Source: Actinomycetota bacterium
GTDB taxonomy: Bacteria > Actinomycetota > Actinomycetes > Actinomycetales > Microbacteriaceae
DNA length: 51,775 bases
Direction: 5' to 3'
Assembly: GCA_005777405.1 (NCBI GenBank)
Contig: SXMH01000039.1
Span: forward strand, 1 to 51,775
Shown here: piece after piece, positions 8,878-17,824 of the stretch
How the letters are laid out: every line of letters starts with the position of its first letter
Position numbering within the stretch: the first letter of the stretch is position 1
Made by a program: the position numbers and the translations under genes
Notes under the pieces: model-generated
Told to the model about the DNA's origin: nothing
Databases searched by the model: none
Seen by the model: the letters and a program-made list of their open reading frames with translations, nothing else

Positions 8878-10605
8878 CTAGCGCTGCGTGCGCGGCGAGG
8901 GCGCGCGCACTTCATCGAGGAATCGGCTCGGCTGACGCTCGGCGCGCGAGCCCATGCCGCGCACCGCCCACGAGAGCTCGAGCACGCGGCGCGCACGGGT
9001 CAGGCCCACGTAGAAGAGGCGCCGCTCCTCATCGATTGCCTCAAGCCCCTGCGCGAAGGAGATCGGCACGAGGCCTTCACTCAAGCCCACGATGTGCACG
9101 ACATCCCACTCGAGTCCTTTCGCCGCGTGCAGGGTCGAGAGCGTCACGGCTTGGCGCGTCGGCTCGTGCTGTTGTTGCTGACGGCGTTGCAGCTCGCGCA
9201 CGAAGTCACTGAGCGTCGTGCCGGCGGGCGCTTCTTCGGCGAGGCCGAGCAGCGCGGTCATGCTCTGCCAACGGGCACGCTCGGCTCCGCCGCCCTCAGG
9301 CGGGTCTTGCCGCCACCCGAGCCCGCGCAGCACATCGCTCACGCTTTTGAAGAGGGGTTCGTCGCTGATCGACACCGAGGCGCCGCGCAGCAGCATGATG
9401 GCCTGGCGCACTTCGGGCTGGTCGAAGAAGCGGCTGTCGGCGCGCGACTGCACGGGCACGTCGAAGCGGCGCAGTGCGTTCTCGAGCTGAATCGACTGCG
9501 TGTTGATGCGGTAGAGCACGGCGATGCTCTCGGGAGGTGTGCCGTCGGCGATGCGCCGAGCGATCGACTGGGCGATTCCCGCTGCTTCGGCAGCATCGTC
9601 GACGTACTTCTCGACGTTGGGTGTGGCACCGGATGCTGCGCCCTCGCTCGCCGCCCGCAAGGTGAGCGCACCGGGGCGCCCGCGCATCAGCCGATTCGCG
9701 AGCGTCACGATGGCCGAGGTCGAGCGGTAGTTCTCTTCGAGTTTCACGACCGTGGCGTCGGGGTACTCATGGCCGAAGCGCACGAGGTAGTCGCTCGAGG
9801 CCCCGGCGAACGAGTAGATCGTCTGGGAGGCGTCGCCGACCACGCAGAGCTCGCGGCGTCCGCCGAGCCAGAGCGTGAGCAGGTCGTGCTGCAGGGGTGA
9901 GACGTCTTGATACTCATCGACGACGAAGAAGCGGTACTGCGCTCGCACCTGCTCGGCGACCATCGGCTCGGTCTCGATCATGCCCGCGGTGGCGAGCAGC
10001 ACGTCTTCGAAGTCGATCTGCTTGCGCTCGTCTTTGATGCGCTCGTAGGCCACGTGCAAGTCGACCATGGCGTCAACGCTGAGCTTCGACGGCATGGGGC
10101 GGCTCTGCGCCGCCCGCGCATACTGCTGCGGTGTCATGCGGTTGACTTTGCGCCACTCGATCTCGGCAGCAGCATCCCGCAGCGCAGCGGTGTCGAGCGG
10201 CAGTTTGAGAGTCGATGCGGCCTGCCCGAGCAAGGGACCTTTCGCGTCGAGCACGCGCGGCGGCAGCCCGCCGACGACGGTCGGCCAGAAGTAGTGCAAC
10301 TGTCGCAGCGCAGCCGAGTGGAAAGTGCGGGCCGCGACACCGTCGGCACCGAGGCCGCGCAGCCGCCCCAGCAGCTCGCCCGCCGCTCGCGTGGTGAAGG
10401 TGAGCGCCATGACTCGGCGGGGGTCGTAAGCACCGGTGGCGACGCCGTAGGCGATGCGGTGCGTGATCGCGCGCGTCTTGCCCGTGCCTGCACCGGCGAG
10501 CACGCAGACCGGGCCAAGCAGCGCTTCGGCCACCTCGCGCTGGTGCTCGTCGAGCGCGTCGAGCAACCGCTGCGGATCAGAAGTCGGGGTGGCGACGTCG
10601 GTCAC
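8878..10605 (-). CDS. uvrD2: UvrD/Rep-family ATP-dependent DNA helicase, UvrD2-like
   Basis: 575 aa; VLAGAGTGKTRAITHRIAYG Walker A, VDEYQDVSPLQ, GDASQTIYSFAGA, LSTLHAAKGLEWDVV; synteny with nudC. Confidence 0.88.
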   Translation of the reverse strand: MTDVATPTSDPQRLLDALDEHQREVAEALLGPVCVLAGAGTGKTRAITHRIAYGVATGAYDPRRVMALTFTTRAAGELLGRLRGLGADGVAARTFHSAALRQLHYFWPTVVGGLPPRVLDAKGPLLGQAASTLKLPLDTAALRDAAAEIEWRKVNRMTPQQYARAAQSRPMPSKLSVDAMVDLHVAYERIKDERKQIDFEDVLLATAGMIETEPMVAEQVRAQYRFFVVDEYQDVSPLQHDLLTLWLGGRRELCVVGDASQTIYSFAGASSDYLVRFGHEYPDATVVKLEENYRSTSAIVTLANRLMRGRPGALTLRAASEGAASGATPNVEKYVDDAAEAAGIAQSIARRIADGTPPESIAVLYRINTQSIQLENALRRFDVPVQSRADSRFFDQPEVRQAIMLLRGASVSISDEPLFKSVSDVLRGLGWRQDPPEGGGAERARWQSMTALLGLAEEAPAGTTLSDFVRELQRRQQQQHEPTRQAVTLSTLHAAKGLEWDVVHIVGLSEGLVPISFAQGLEAIDEERRLFYVGLTRARRVLELSWAVRGMGSRAERQPSRFLDEVRAPSPRTQR

Positions 10606-11555
10606 GGCGCCTCCAGCACTCCGCCGTACCAGTCTTCGATGATGACGCGGGCAATCGACGTGCGACCCGGCAAGAGGATGCTGCCCAACTCGCTCGCGAG
10701 CTCGTCACGCGTGAACCACCGCAAGTCGATGATCTCGGTGCCGTCAGGGCGCAAGTCTTCGGCATGCGCGGGGTCGAGCGTGGCGCGGAAGCCGAGCATG
10801 AGCGACGCGGGAAACGGCCAAGGCTGCGAACCGACGTACACGGGGTCGATGACGCGCAGCCCCGACTCTTCGTGCACTTCGCGAATGACGGCGGCTTCGA
10901 GCGACTCTCCCGGCTCGACGAAACCCGCGAGGAGCGAAAAGCGGTTCGACTCCCACAGCGCGTTGCTGCCGAGCACGAGGCGATCATCAGCGTCGGTCAC
11001 GCCGACGATGATCGCCGCGTCGGTGCGCGGGTAGAGCTCGCTGCCGTCACCCGAATCGATGCGCACCCAGCCGGCTTTGGCCACCTCGGTGGTGTTGCCC
11101 GTGCGCGGTGAGAAGCGGTGGGTGGCGTGCCAGTTGGCCATGCCGAGGGCTTCGATCGCGAGCCCGGCATCGCGTTCACCGAAGCGATGCCCGAGGGTGC
11201 GCGGCGACCCCCAGCTGGCCACGTCGGGCTCGAGCGCCGACGCGCTCTCGTCGTCGAGCACGACGGCGACGAGGGCAGCGCCCGCGGGCAGGCCCGGCTC
11301 GTCGTCGAGCGTGCGGCCCAAGTAGATGGTCAGGTCGTGCCCGGCAGCAGCATCCATCGGCAGCAGGCGAAGCGCGGGCGTCGCATCGGCGACGGGAGCG
11401 GCCTCGAGCAGCACCTCGCCGCGCCACACGGCGATGACGCGAGTGCGGGCGTCGGCAGCGAGCTCGTCGAGCAGGTGCGGTCGCTCACGGCCGGCGTGGT
11501 CGCGATCGATGCGCGACCGCGACAACGGCAGCAAGGCGGTGAGCGAACGGTGCAT
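10602..11555 (-). CDS. nudC: NAD(+) diphosphatase (NudC-like Nudix hydrolase)
   Basis: Nudix box GFVEPGESLEAAVIREVHEESGL, followed by NudC signature SQPWPFPAS; likely start MHRSLTALLPL at 11555. Confidence 0.85.
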   Translation of the reverse strand: MHRSLTALLPLSRSRIDRDHAGRERPHLLDELAADARTRVIAVWRGEVLLEAAPVADATPALRLLPMDAAAGHDLTIYLGRTLDDEPGLPAGAALVAVVLDDESASALEPDVASWGSPRTLGHRFGERDAGLAIEALGMANWHATHRFSPRTGNTTEVAKAGWVRIDSGDGSELYPRTDAAIIVGVTDADDRLVLGSNALWESNRFSLLAGFVEPGESLEAAVIREVHEESGLRVIDPVYVGSQPWPFPASLMLGFRATLDPAHAEDLRPDGTEIIDLRWFTRDELASELGSILLPGRTSIARVIIEDWYGGVLEAP

Positions 11556-11687
11556 CGTCGACCTCTCGTGGTGGTGGCTCCGGACGGGGCCGCGTTCACG
11601 ACGATCGGGCGAGTGATGCTGGCTCAGCACCCGCGCTTTCGCGTGGCGCACGGCGCCTCACGCACGCTAGCGACCTACCCTGGGGGC

Positions 11688-12671
11688 ATGCCCCGCCGAT
11701 CGCCTCTCACTCTAGCCGCGCTCGCCACCTCGGCCGTGCCCGGTTTGGACGTGACGCACGCCGCCGCACTGGGCGGCACGGGAGGCGACGTCGACTCGGC
11801 GTTGCTGAGCACGCGCGACGGTCGCACCCTCGTGATTCGCGTGCCGCGCACGCCGGCGGCCGAGAGCGAGCAGTCGGCTGACCTCGTGGCGATTCGCGCG
11901 CTGAGCGACGGAGTGCGGGCGCGCTTGCCGTTCGGGGTGCCCCGCATGCTCGGCCAGGCGCCGCTCGACGGCACGCGCGCGATCGTGTCGGAGTTCGTTG
12001 ACGGCACTCCCCTCTCGCTCGACCGCCTCACGCCCTCGCTCGCCGCGTCGATCGGTCGCGCGATCGCAGCCATTCACGCGCTGCCCACGAGCGTCGTCGC
12101 CGATGTAGGACTGCCGCAGTTGCGCGCCATCGACGTCATGCGCGAAGCAGTCACCACTCTCGACCGCTCGGCCGCGACCGGCCTCGTGCCCGCAGCGCTC
12201 TTGCGCCGCTGGGAGGTCGCCGCTGAAGACTCGAGCCTCTGGCAGTTCACCCCCACGGTCGTCAACGGTGCCCTCAGCGCGTCATCGTTCTTGGCGGTCG
12301 GCGACTCTGTCACCGGTCTTCTCGGATGGGCACGCCTGCAAGTGGGAGACCCCGCTCGCGATCTGTTCTGGATGCTCGGCTCGAGCAACCCCGATGTCGC
12401 CGATGCCGGACTCGACGCCTACCACCAGGCACGCGGCGTGCTCGACCGCGAACTGGGCCGCCGAGCCGCCTTCGCCGCTGAGCTCGAACTCGCGCGCTGG
12501 CTGCTGCACGGCACCGAGCGCCGCTCGACCGAGATCGTTGACGACGCGGTCGAGATGCTGCACGCCCTGCTCGACCGCGTGAGCGGCGACCTGCTCAACC
12601 CGCTCGCGGGCGAACAGCCAGCGCGGGCTGGGCTGGATGAGGTGCAGGAGTTGCTCGACCGGGATCGGTGA
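11688..12671 (+). CDS. aminoglycoside/macrolide phosphotransferase-like protein
   Basis: In-frame ATG 11688 (MPRRSPLTLAALATSAVPGLD); ATP-binding and GWARLQVGDPARDLFWML pattern. Confidence 0.75.
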   Translation: MPRRSPLTLAALATSAVPGLDVTHAAALGGTGGDVDSALLSTRDGRTLVIRVPRTPAAESEQSADLVAIRALSDGVRARLPFGVPRMLGQAPLDGTRAIVSEFVDGTPLSLDRLTPSLAASIGRAIAAIHALPTSVVADVGLPQLRAIDVMREAVTTLDRSAATGLVPAALLRRWEVAAEDSSLWQFTPTVVNGALSASSFLAVGDSVTGLLGWARLQVGDPARDLFWMLGSSNPDVADAGLDAYHQARGVLDRELGRRAAFAAELELARWLLHGTERRSTEIVDDAVEMLHALLDRVSGDLLNPLAGEQPARAGLDEVQELLDRDR

Positions 12672-12674
12672 GCT

Positions 12675-12693
12675 GAGGCCCAAGTCGGGCCTC
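12675..12693. terminator. bidirectional stem-loop between convergent genes
   Basis: GAGGCCC-aagtc-GGGCCTC perfect 7-bp stem immediately after the TGA at 12669-12671. Confidence 0.55.
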
Positions 12694-12732
12694 GTTCTGG
12701 ATCAGCCCAGTCAGCTCGATGCTGCGGGCAGG

Positions 12733-13935
12733 TCAGGAAGGGTGCGACTGAGTTCGTCCACAGCTCGCTCGCACCGCGGCCGAATCCAGAAGGCGACGGC
12801 AGATCTCCGCCACGGTCTGCTCGGCCGAAGCCCGAGAGGTGAAGCTCCAGAACAGGTTGTCTCCCTCAGGATCAGAACTCACCGGCAACAGTTCGGGACT
12901 GGACGAGAGCAATGATCGGAAAAACTCGTCAGCGATGTGACCATTGAACTCGACATGTGCACCGGATTCTTCGCACACCGACTCCAGCTTTCGCCATGAC
13001 GAGAATGCAATCTCGTGCATGTCATCGTGCTCGTGGATGGCGAAGTCGTCGGCCATCACGGCACGCCGACCCTGTGTGGGCCCTTCGTATATCTCGTCGT
13101 CCCAGAGCACAGTGGTGTTCGGGAACCAGTTCGGGTCAAGTTCTGGCGTGACGGATTGCACCCGGGAGAACTCGAGGTGCTCAAGTTCGCTCAGGGTGCG
13201 AACCACATCTGCATTCGCGACCATCGAAACATCGACAACAACTAGTCGTTGCAAGTGGCGATATCGTCCGATGTCGGTGAGGTCAAGGGTGGTGAACCGA
13301 TCCACGTAGATGTCTCGTAGTGCGTCCGGGTGTCGAACGATCTGAGAAAGTCTGAGGTCGGCACCCCCAAGAAGCGCCAATGTGTCGATCGGACCACTGA
13401 ACGAGGGCACACCTGCCGATGGCGGTAACTCGAGCACCACGTGGCGAAGACGCGGGAGACCATCGAATCCCGTCCAACCCGTGCCCCTGATGGACAATAT
13501 TTCGAGCAGCTCAAGCTTCGAGATATCGATGGTCGCTCGGATCTTGGGCTGCACCAGGAGGTCCCGCAACTGCTTGGCGTCCGACAACGCCGACACATCC
13601 CCAACGCTCGCGGCCGACCCGAAAACACGGAGAGCGACACCCTTCTCCAGGAACAGGTGCATAGCTCCAACCTCGAGCGGATTTGCCCGCGATGTCTGGA
13701 TTCCGATGCCCGCGCCGACAATCGCATTGACTTCGGAGAGAGTAAGCGGTTGCATCCCGTCTTCGTCGACGACCCACACCCCACCCGCCCCCACGGCACG
13801 TCCGACATCGTAGGCAACGAGCCGCGGGTGGAGTGTCGGCGGCAATCCGAGCATTGCCGCAAGCTCGGCGAGCTGCTCGACGCGCCGCGGATCCCAACGC
13901 AAGTCGGGCAGCAACGAACGAACCTTGTTCGTCAT
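12733..13935 (-). CDS. hypothetical protein with irregular leucine-rich-repeat-like segment
   Basis: 400-aa ORF; repeated L-x-x-L/I spacing (LELLEILSIRGTGWTGFDGLPRLRHVVLELP...LQRLVVVDVSMVANADVVRTLSELEHLEFS); lower GC than neighbours by eye. Confidence 0.7.
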   Translation of the reverse strand: MTNKVRSLLPDLRWDPRRVEQLAELAAMLGLPPTLHPRLVAYDVGRAVGAGGVWVVDEDGMQPLTLSEVNAIVGAGIGIQTSRANPLEVGAMHLFLEKGVALRVFGSAASVGDVSALSDAKQLRDLLVQPKIRATIDISKLELLEILSIRGTGWTGFDGLPRLRHVVLELPPSAGVPSFSGPIDTLALLGGADLRLSQIVRHPDALRDIYVDRFTTLDLTDIGRYRHLQRLVVVDVSMVANADVVRTLSELEHLEFSRVQSVTPELDPNWFPNTTVLWDDEIYEGPTQGRRAVMADDFAIHEHDDMHEIAFSSWRKLESVCEESGAHVEFNGHIADEFFRSLLSSSPELLPVSSDPEGDNLFWSFTSRASAEQTVAEICRRLLDSAAVRASCGRTQSHPS

Positions 13936-14143
13936 CTGAACAGTGGCCTTCCTCCTCCGCCTCTGCGGTTATGGGACGCGAAACCCGATCCTCACGCCCC
14001 TAGCGGAAGCGGCGGCGCATCGTGAGCAATGGGGTGACCCCCACACTATTCACGAACGGCGTCGAGACGATTCGCCGAAGCGACGTGGGATGTGATCGCG
14101 CCCGTCATGAGGGGCCCGCGAGGCCGCGCTCCTTCTCAGCCCC

Positions 14144-14842
14144 CTAGGCCGCCGCCACGAGCGCGTCGAACAACCGTGAGTCGTCGGGCGACTCTTCCGG
14201 GTGCCACTGCACCGCGAGACCGAACGACATGCCGTCGATCTCGACCGCCTGCACGATGCCGTCGTCGCCATGCGCGGTCACCGTGAGGCCCTCAGCCACG
14301 CGGTCGATCGCCTGGTGGTGGTAACTCTTGACCGTGAGCCGCTCGCCGAGCAGCTCGGCGGTGCGCGTACCCGCGACCGTCAGCACGGGGTTGTCGGCGA
14401 AGACGGCGTTGCCGTAGCTGTAGCGGTTCGAGCCGATGACGTCGGGCAAGTGCTGAAAGAGCGTTCCGCCGAGCGCCACGTTGAGCACTTGCAACCCCCG
14501 GCAGATGCCGAGCACAGGTAGGTCGCGGGCGATCGCCGCACGCACGAGGGCGATCTCCCACGCGTCGCGGTCGGGGCGCGGAGCGTCGTTCTCAGCGTGC
14601 GCTTCTTGACCGTAGAGCGCCGCATCAACGTCTTTGCCGCCCGTGAGCATGAGCCCGTCAACACTGTCGAGCACTCTCTCGACGACATCGGGCGTCGGCG
14701 GTTGCGGGGGAAGAGTGACGACCGCCGCGCCAGCGGCGATCACGCAATCGCTGTAGACGCGCGGAAGCATGCTGCCGGGGCGATCCCAGAGCCCCATGAC
14801 GACCGGTTCGAGGTAGGTCGTCACGCCGATCGCCACCGTCAC
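14144..14842 (-). CDS. class I glutamine amidotransferase, PuuD-like gamma-glutamyl hydrolase
   Basis: GICRGLQVLNVALGG nucleophile motif and QWHPEES His/Glu motif; LMLTGGKDVDAALYG. Confidence 0.87.
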   Translation of the reverse strand: MTVAIGVTTYLEPVVMGLWDRPGSMLPRVYSDCVIAAGAAVVTLPPQPPTPDVVERVLDSVDGLMLTGGKDVDAALYGQEAHAENDAPRPDRDAWEIALVRAAIARDLPVLGICRGLQVLNVALGGTLFQHLPDVIGSNRYSYGNAVFADNPVLTVAGTRTAELLGERLTVKSYHHQAIDRVAEGLTVTAHGDDGIVQAVEIDGMSFGLAVQWHPEESPDDSRLFDALVAAA

Positions 14843-15132
14843 GCGGCGTCGCCCTCCGGCGGGCCCGCGAGGCGGCGGGCGATGATCGCCCGGCTGCGGT
14901 GCACCGCGCGCACGAGTTCAGGCTGGCGGATGCCCAACTCTTGACTCACGTCGCTGTAGGTGCGGCCCTGCAGCAGCACACCGGTTGCGGCGGCCTGCAG
15001 GTCGTGGGGCAAGCGCGCGATCGACGCTTCGAGCTCGGCAGTCTCGAGTGCTGCGACGGTGGCGGCGTGACGGGCATCCGTCTCGTCCACTACGTCGAGG
15101 TCGAAATCGTCGGCGCGCATGAGGTACTCCAT
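14839..15132 (-). CDS. small protein with sigma-70 region-4-like helix-turn-helix
   Basis: 97 aa; ASIARLPHDLQAAATGVLLQGRTYSDVSQELGIRQPELVRAVHRSRAIIARRL resembles sigma4; 4-bp overlap with 14144..14842. Confidence 0.62.
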   Translation of the reverse strand: MEYLMRADDFDLDVVDETDARHAATVAALETAELEASIARLPHDLQAAATGVLLQGRTYSDVSQELGIRQPELVRAVHRSRAIIARRLAGPPEGDAA

Positions 15133-15189
15133 TCGGTGGTGCGGGTGGATGCTCGGGGGCAGACGTGCCCACCCCCGAGCATCCAGAGG

Positions 15190-16677
15190 TCAACTGGCGA
15201 AGTCTTTCACCAGCTGCTCGTTCTCCTTCTTGTTCACGAGTGCCACGACGTAGCCCACTACGAGTGCGATGAAGGGCAGCAGCACGAGGAACCAGCCGAG
15301 GCCGTTGAGCGCCCACGCGCTCTCGGGCAGCGAGGGGTCGACGCCGTCGGGCACCGTGCCGGCGAGCAGGTTGAAGCGCGACATGAGCAAGTAGAGGCCC
15401 ACGCCGAGCAACACGATCGACAGCGCCGGAGCGATCTTGGTCGACCACACGTTGCCGCCCTCGTGCGTCAAGAAGTAACGGATGACCGCGATGCTCACGA
15501 GAATCTCGACGAGCACGATGGCGATGACCGTGACCGAGCTCATCCACGAGAAGAGGTTCAAGAACGGGTCGAGACCGGCGATCGCGAAGATGATCATGAC
15601 GAGCGCCGCGAGCGACGAGGTGATGATGACGCCGTTGACCGGGGCTCCGGCCTTGTTGGTCTTCGCGATCGCGGCCGGCAGCACTCCACCGCGGCCGAGG
15701 GCGAAGAAGTAGCGCGACGCGGCGTTCTGGAACGCCAGCAGGCCCGCGAAGAGGCTCGTGATCACGAGAATGCCCATGATGACCGTGAGCCATGACCCGA
15801 CGTACTGCTCGGTGAGGCCGAAGAGCACACCAGCCGGGTCGGCGAGGCCGCCAGAGAGTTCGATGACCTTGTCTGCGACCTGCGAGGCGCCCATGCCGGT
15901 GACCATCGCGAACGAGACGAGCGCGAAGAGCACGCTGATGACACCGATCGACACATAGGTGGCGATGGGCACCGTGCGCTTCGGGTCTTTGGCCTCTTCG
16001 CCGTAGATGGCCGTCGCCTCGAAGCCGATGAAGCTCGCGAAAGCGAAGGCCAGCGCGATGCCCGCGGTGCCGGCGAAGCCGCCCGCGAAGATCTCGGTGG
16101 GGCTGAACGAGGCGCCGAGGTTCCAGCCCTCGGGCCCGCCGTTGGCGAGCATGGCAATGGCCGCGATGACGAGTACGAGCACCTCGAGCACGAGCATCAC
16201 ACCGAGCACCTTGGCCCCGACGTCGACGCTCAGCAGCGAGAGGCCCGAGACGATCACCCACACGAGCAGCGACCACACGTACCAGGGCAGCTCGATTCCG
16301 AAGCCGGCGGCGAAGCCCGAGACGACGACGCCGAAGAAGCCGTAGATGGCGAGCTGGATGGTGACGTAGGCCACGAGAGCCGCAAACGCGGCGGCGACGC
16401 CCGCGTTGACGCCGAGGCCCTTACCGACGTAGGCGAAGAACGCGCCCGAGTTGGTCATGCTGCGGCTCATGGTGGCGTAGCCCACCGAGAAAATGAGCAG
16501 GGTGATGCCCACCGCGAGGTAGGCGCCGGGTACCGCTGCGCCATTGCCGAGCAACATGGCGACGGGAACAGCACCCGTGATGCCGATGAGTGGGGCGGAT
16601 GCCGCCACGACGAAGAAGACGATGCCGAGCACGCCAAGCCGGCCTGACCGCAAGGTTGATGGGGGGGTGTCAGTCAT
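15190..16677 (-). CDS. APC-family amino acid/polyamine permease
   Basis: About 12 TM segments, GITGAVPVAMLLGNGAAVPGAYLAVG; likely start MTDTPPSTLRSG at 16677. Confidence 0.9.
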   Translation of the reverse strand: MTDTPPSTLRSGRLGVLGIVFFVVAASAPLIGITGAVPVAMLLGNGAAVPGAYLAVGITLLIFSVGYATMSRSMTNSGAFFAYVGKGLGVNAGVAAAFAALVAYVTIQLAIYGFFGVVVSGFAAGFGIELPWYVWSLLVWVIVSGLSLLSVDVGAKVLGVMLVLEVLVLVIAAIAMLANGGPEGWNLGASFSPTEIFAGGFAGTAGIALAFAFASFIGFEATAIYGEEAKDPKRTVPIATYVSIGVISVLFALVSFAMVTGMGASQVADKVIELSGGLADPAGVLFGLTEQYVGSWLTVIMGILVITSLFAGLLAFQNAASRYFFALGRGGVLPAAIAKTNKAGAPVNGVIITSSLAALVMIIFAIAGLDPFLNLFSWMSSVTVIAIVLVEILVSIAVIRYFLTHEGGNVWSTKIAPALSIVLLGVGLYLLMSRFNLLAGTVPDGVDPSLPESAWALNGLGWFLVLLPFIALVVGYVVALVNKKENEQLVKDFAS

Positions 16678-16709
16678 GGGTCCAGAACTCCTCATTGAGT
16701 TGGGGTGGA

Positions 16710-16727
16710 TCGTTCGTATCAAAACGA
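16710..16727. promoter_or_regulatory. regulon operator site E (upstream of APC permease operon)
   Basis: TCGTTCG-TATC-AAAACGA; matches shared dyad TCGTTCG-N4-CGAACGA. Confidence 0.7.
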
Positions 16728-16824
16728 CCTGGCGCCATAGTGGTGCACGCGCGAGTGCTCGTCAAGCGGAATGTGCAGACTCGGGGGGCGGATGGGCGGG
16801 CGGAGAGCATCCCCAGATTGCCTA

Positions 16825-16842
16825 TCGTTAGTTTGCGAATGA
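16825..16842. promoter_or_regulatory. regulon operator site A (upstream of acetoacetate-decarboxylase-like gene)
   Basis: TCGTTAG-TTTG-CGAATGA. Confidence 0.7.
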
Positions 16843-16860
16843 TTCGGTAGCCTGGCGCTC

Positions 16861-17673
16861 ATGGCCTCGCTCAATGGATTTCTCGCCCCGCAGACCCCGA
16901 GCGGCGCGAGCGCGCTCGTGCCCGACATGCCCTGGGACTACTCGGGCACCCTGCTCACCGCCGAGTACCGCACCGACCCCGCCAACGTTGCGGCACTGCT
17001 GCCCGAGGGCCTCGAGCTCGCCGACGACGACCCGGGAGCAGTGGCGCTCATCTGGGCCGACTGGCAGTCGTGCTCGACCGGCGGGGCCGAGCTGCTCGAC
17101 CCGATGCGGTCGCAGTACCTCGAGACCTTCGCCGTCGTGCGCGTCAAGCACGACGGCGTCACCTACACGCGCTGCGTCGCCATCTGGGTGACGAAAGACT
17201 TCGCGATCGGCCGCGGGTGGTTTCAGGGTTACCCGAAGAAGCTCGGGAGCATGGCGGTCACGCGGGTGTTCAACGTGGGCAAGGCCTCGCCGCGACTCGA
17301 GCCGGGCGCGCGCCTCGGCGCCTCGCTCGCGGCGTACGACCACCGCCTCGCCTCACTTGTCGTGACGCTGCGGTCGCCGTCTGAGTCGAACGGATTCGTC
17401 AACGGCCACCCCATGCTGCATTCGCGGTGGATGCCCTCAATCACCCCCGGCGCGGGCAACAGCCTCGACCAGCTCATCACCATGAGCACGACCGACGCCG
17501 AGATCGGGGAGACCTGGGTCGGAGACTTCGAGCTCGAGCTGCACGACTCCCCCTGGGACGAACTCGCGTCGATCTTGCCCGTGCAGGAGAAGATCGCCGC
17601 GTACTACCGCGAGGTCGGCGTGACGTTCAACGGCGGGTCGCTCGTCGAGGACAGGTCGAACCCGGCGGTCTAG
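16861..17673 (+). CDS. acetoacetate decarboxylase family protein
   Basis: 270 aa; GWFQGYPKKLGSM Lys-dyad motif; family-like N-terminus. Confidence 0.82.
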   Translation: MASLNGFLAPQTPSGASALVPDMPWDYSGTLLTAEYRTDPANVAALLPEGLELADDDPGAVALIWADWQSCSTGGAELLDPMRSQYLETFAVVRVKHDGVTYTRCVAIWVTKDFAIGRGWFQGYPKKLGSMAVTRVFNVGKASPRLEPGARLGASLAAYDHRLASLVVTLRSPSESNGFVNGHPMLHSRWMPSITPGAGNSLDQLITMSTTDAEIGETWVGDFELELHDSPWDELASILPVQEKIAAYYREVGVTFNGGSLVEDRSNPAV

Positions 17674-17695
17674 AGGTCGAGCCTCGCCCGATCCA

Positions 17696-17737
17696 CATCG
17701 GCCGAACGACATCGGCCGAACGACATCGGCCGAACGA
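17696..17737. repeat. three perfect 14-bp tandem repeats (CATCGGCCGAACGA)
   Basis: 17696-17709, 17710-17723, 17724-17737 identical. Confidence 0.9.
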
Positions 17738-17813
17738 CGGAGATCTGGTGTGGAACGTCCGCACCTGCACCCTAGAGAGGGTGTGGAACGGCCCGTCTCC
17801 GTCGTTCGGTCGA
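17726..17813. terminator. large inverted repeat between convergent genes, possible bidirectional terminator
   Basis: TCGGCCGAACGACGGAGA (17726-17743) pairs with TCTCCGTCGTTCGGTCGA (17796-17813) with one non-Watson-Crick position; inner CACCCT-agag-AGGGTG hairpin. Confidence 0.55.
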
Positions 17814-17824
17814 CACCGGGCGGG

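Noticed and set aside
14918-16276. 452-aa minus-strand ORF
   Set aside because: Arg/His-rich frame-shifted shadow of the APC permease gene.
17696-17737. Possible CRISPR array
   Set aside because: Contiguous 14-bp repeats with no spacers and no cas genes.
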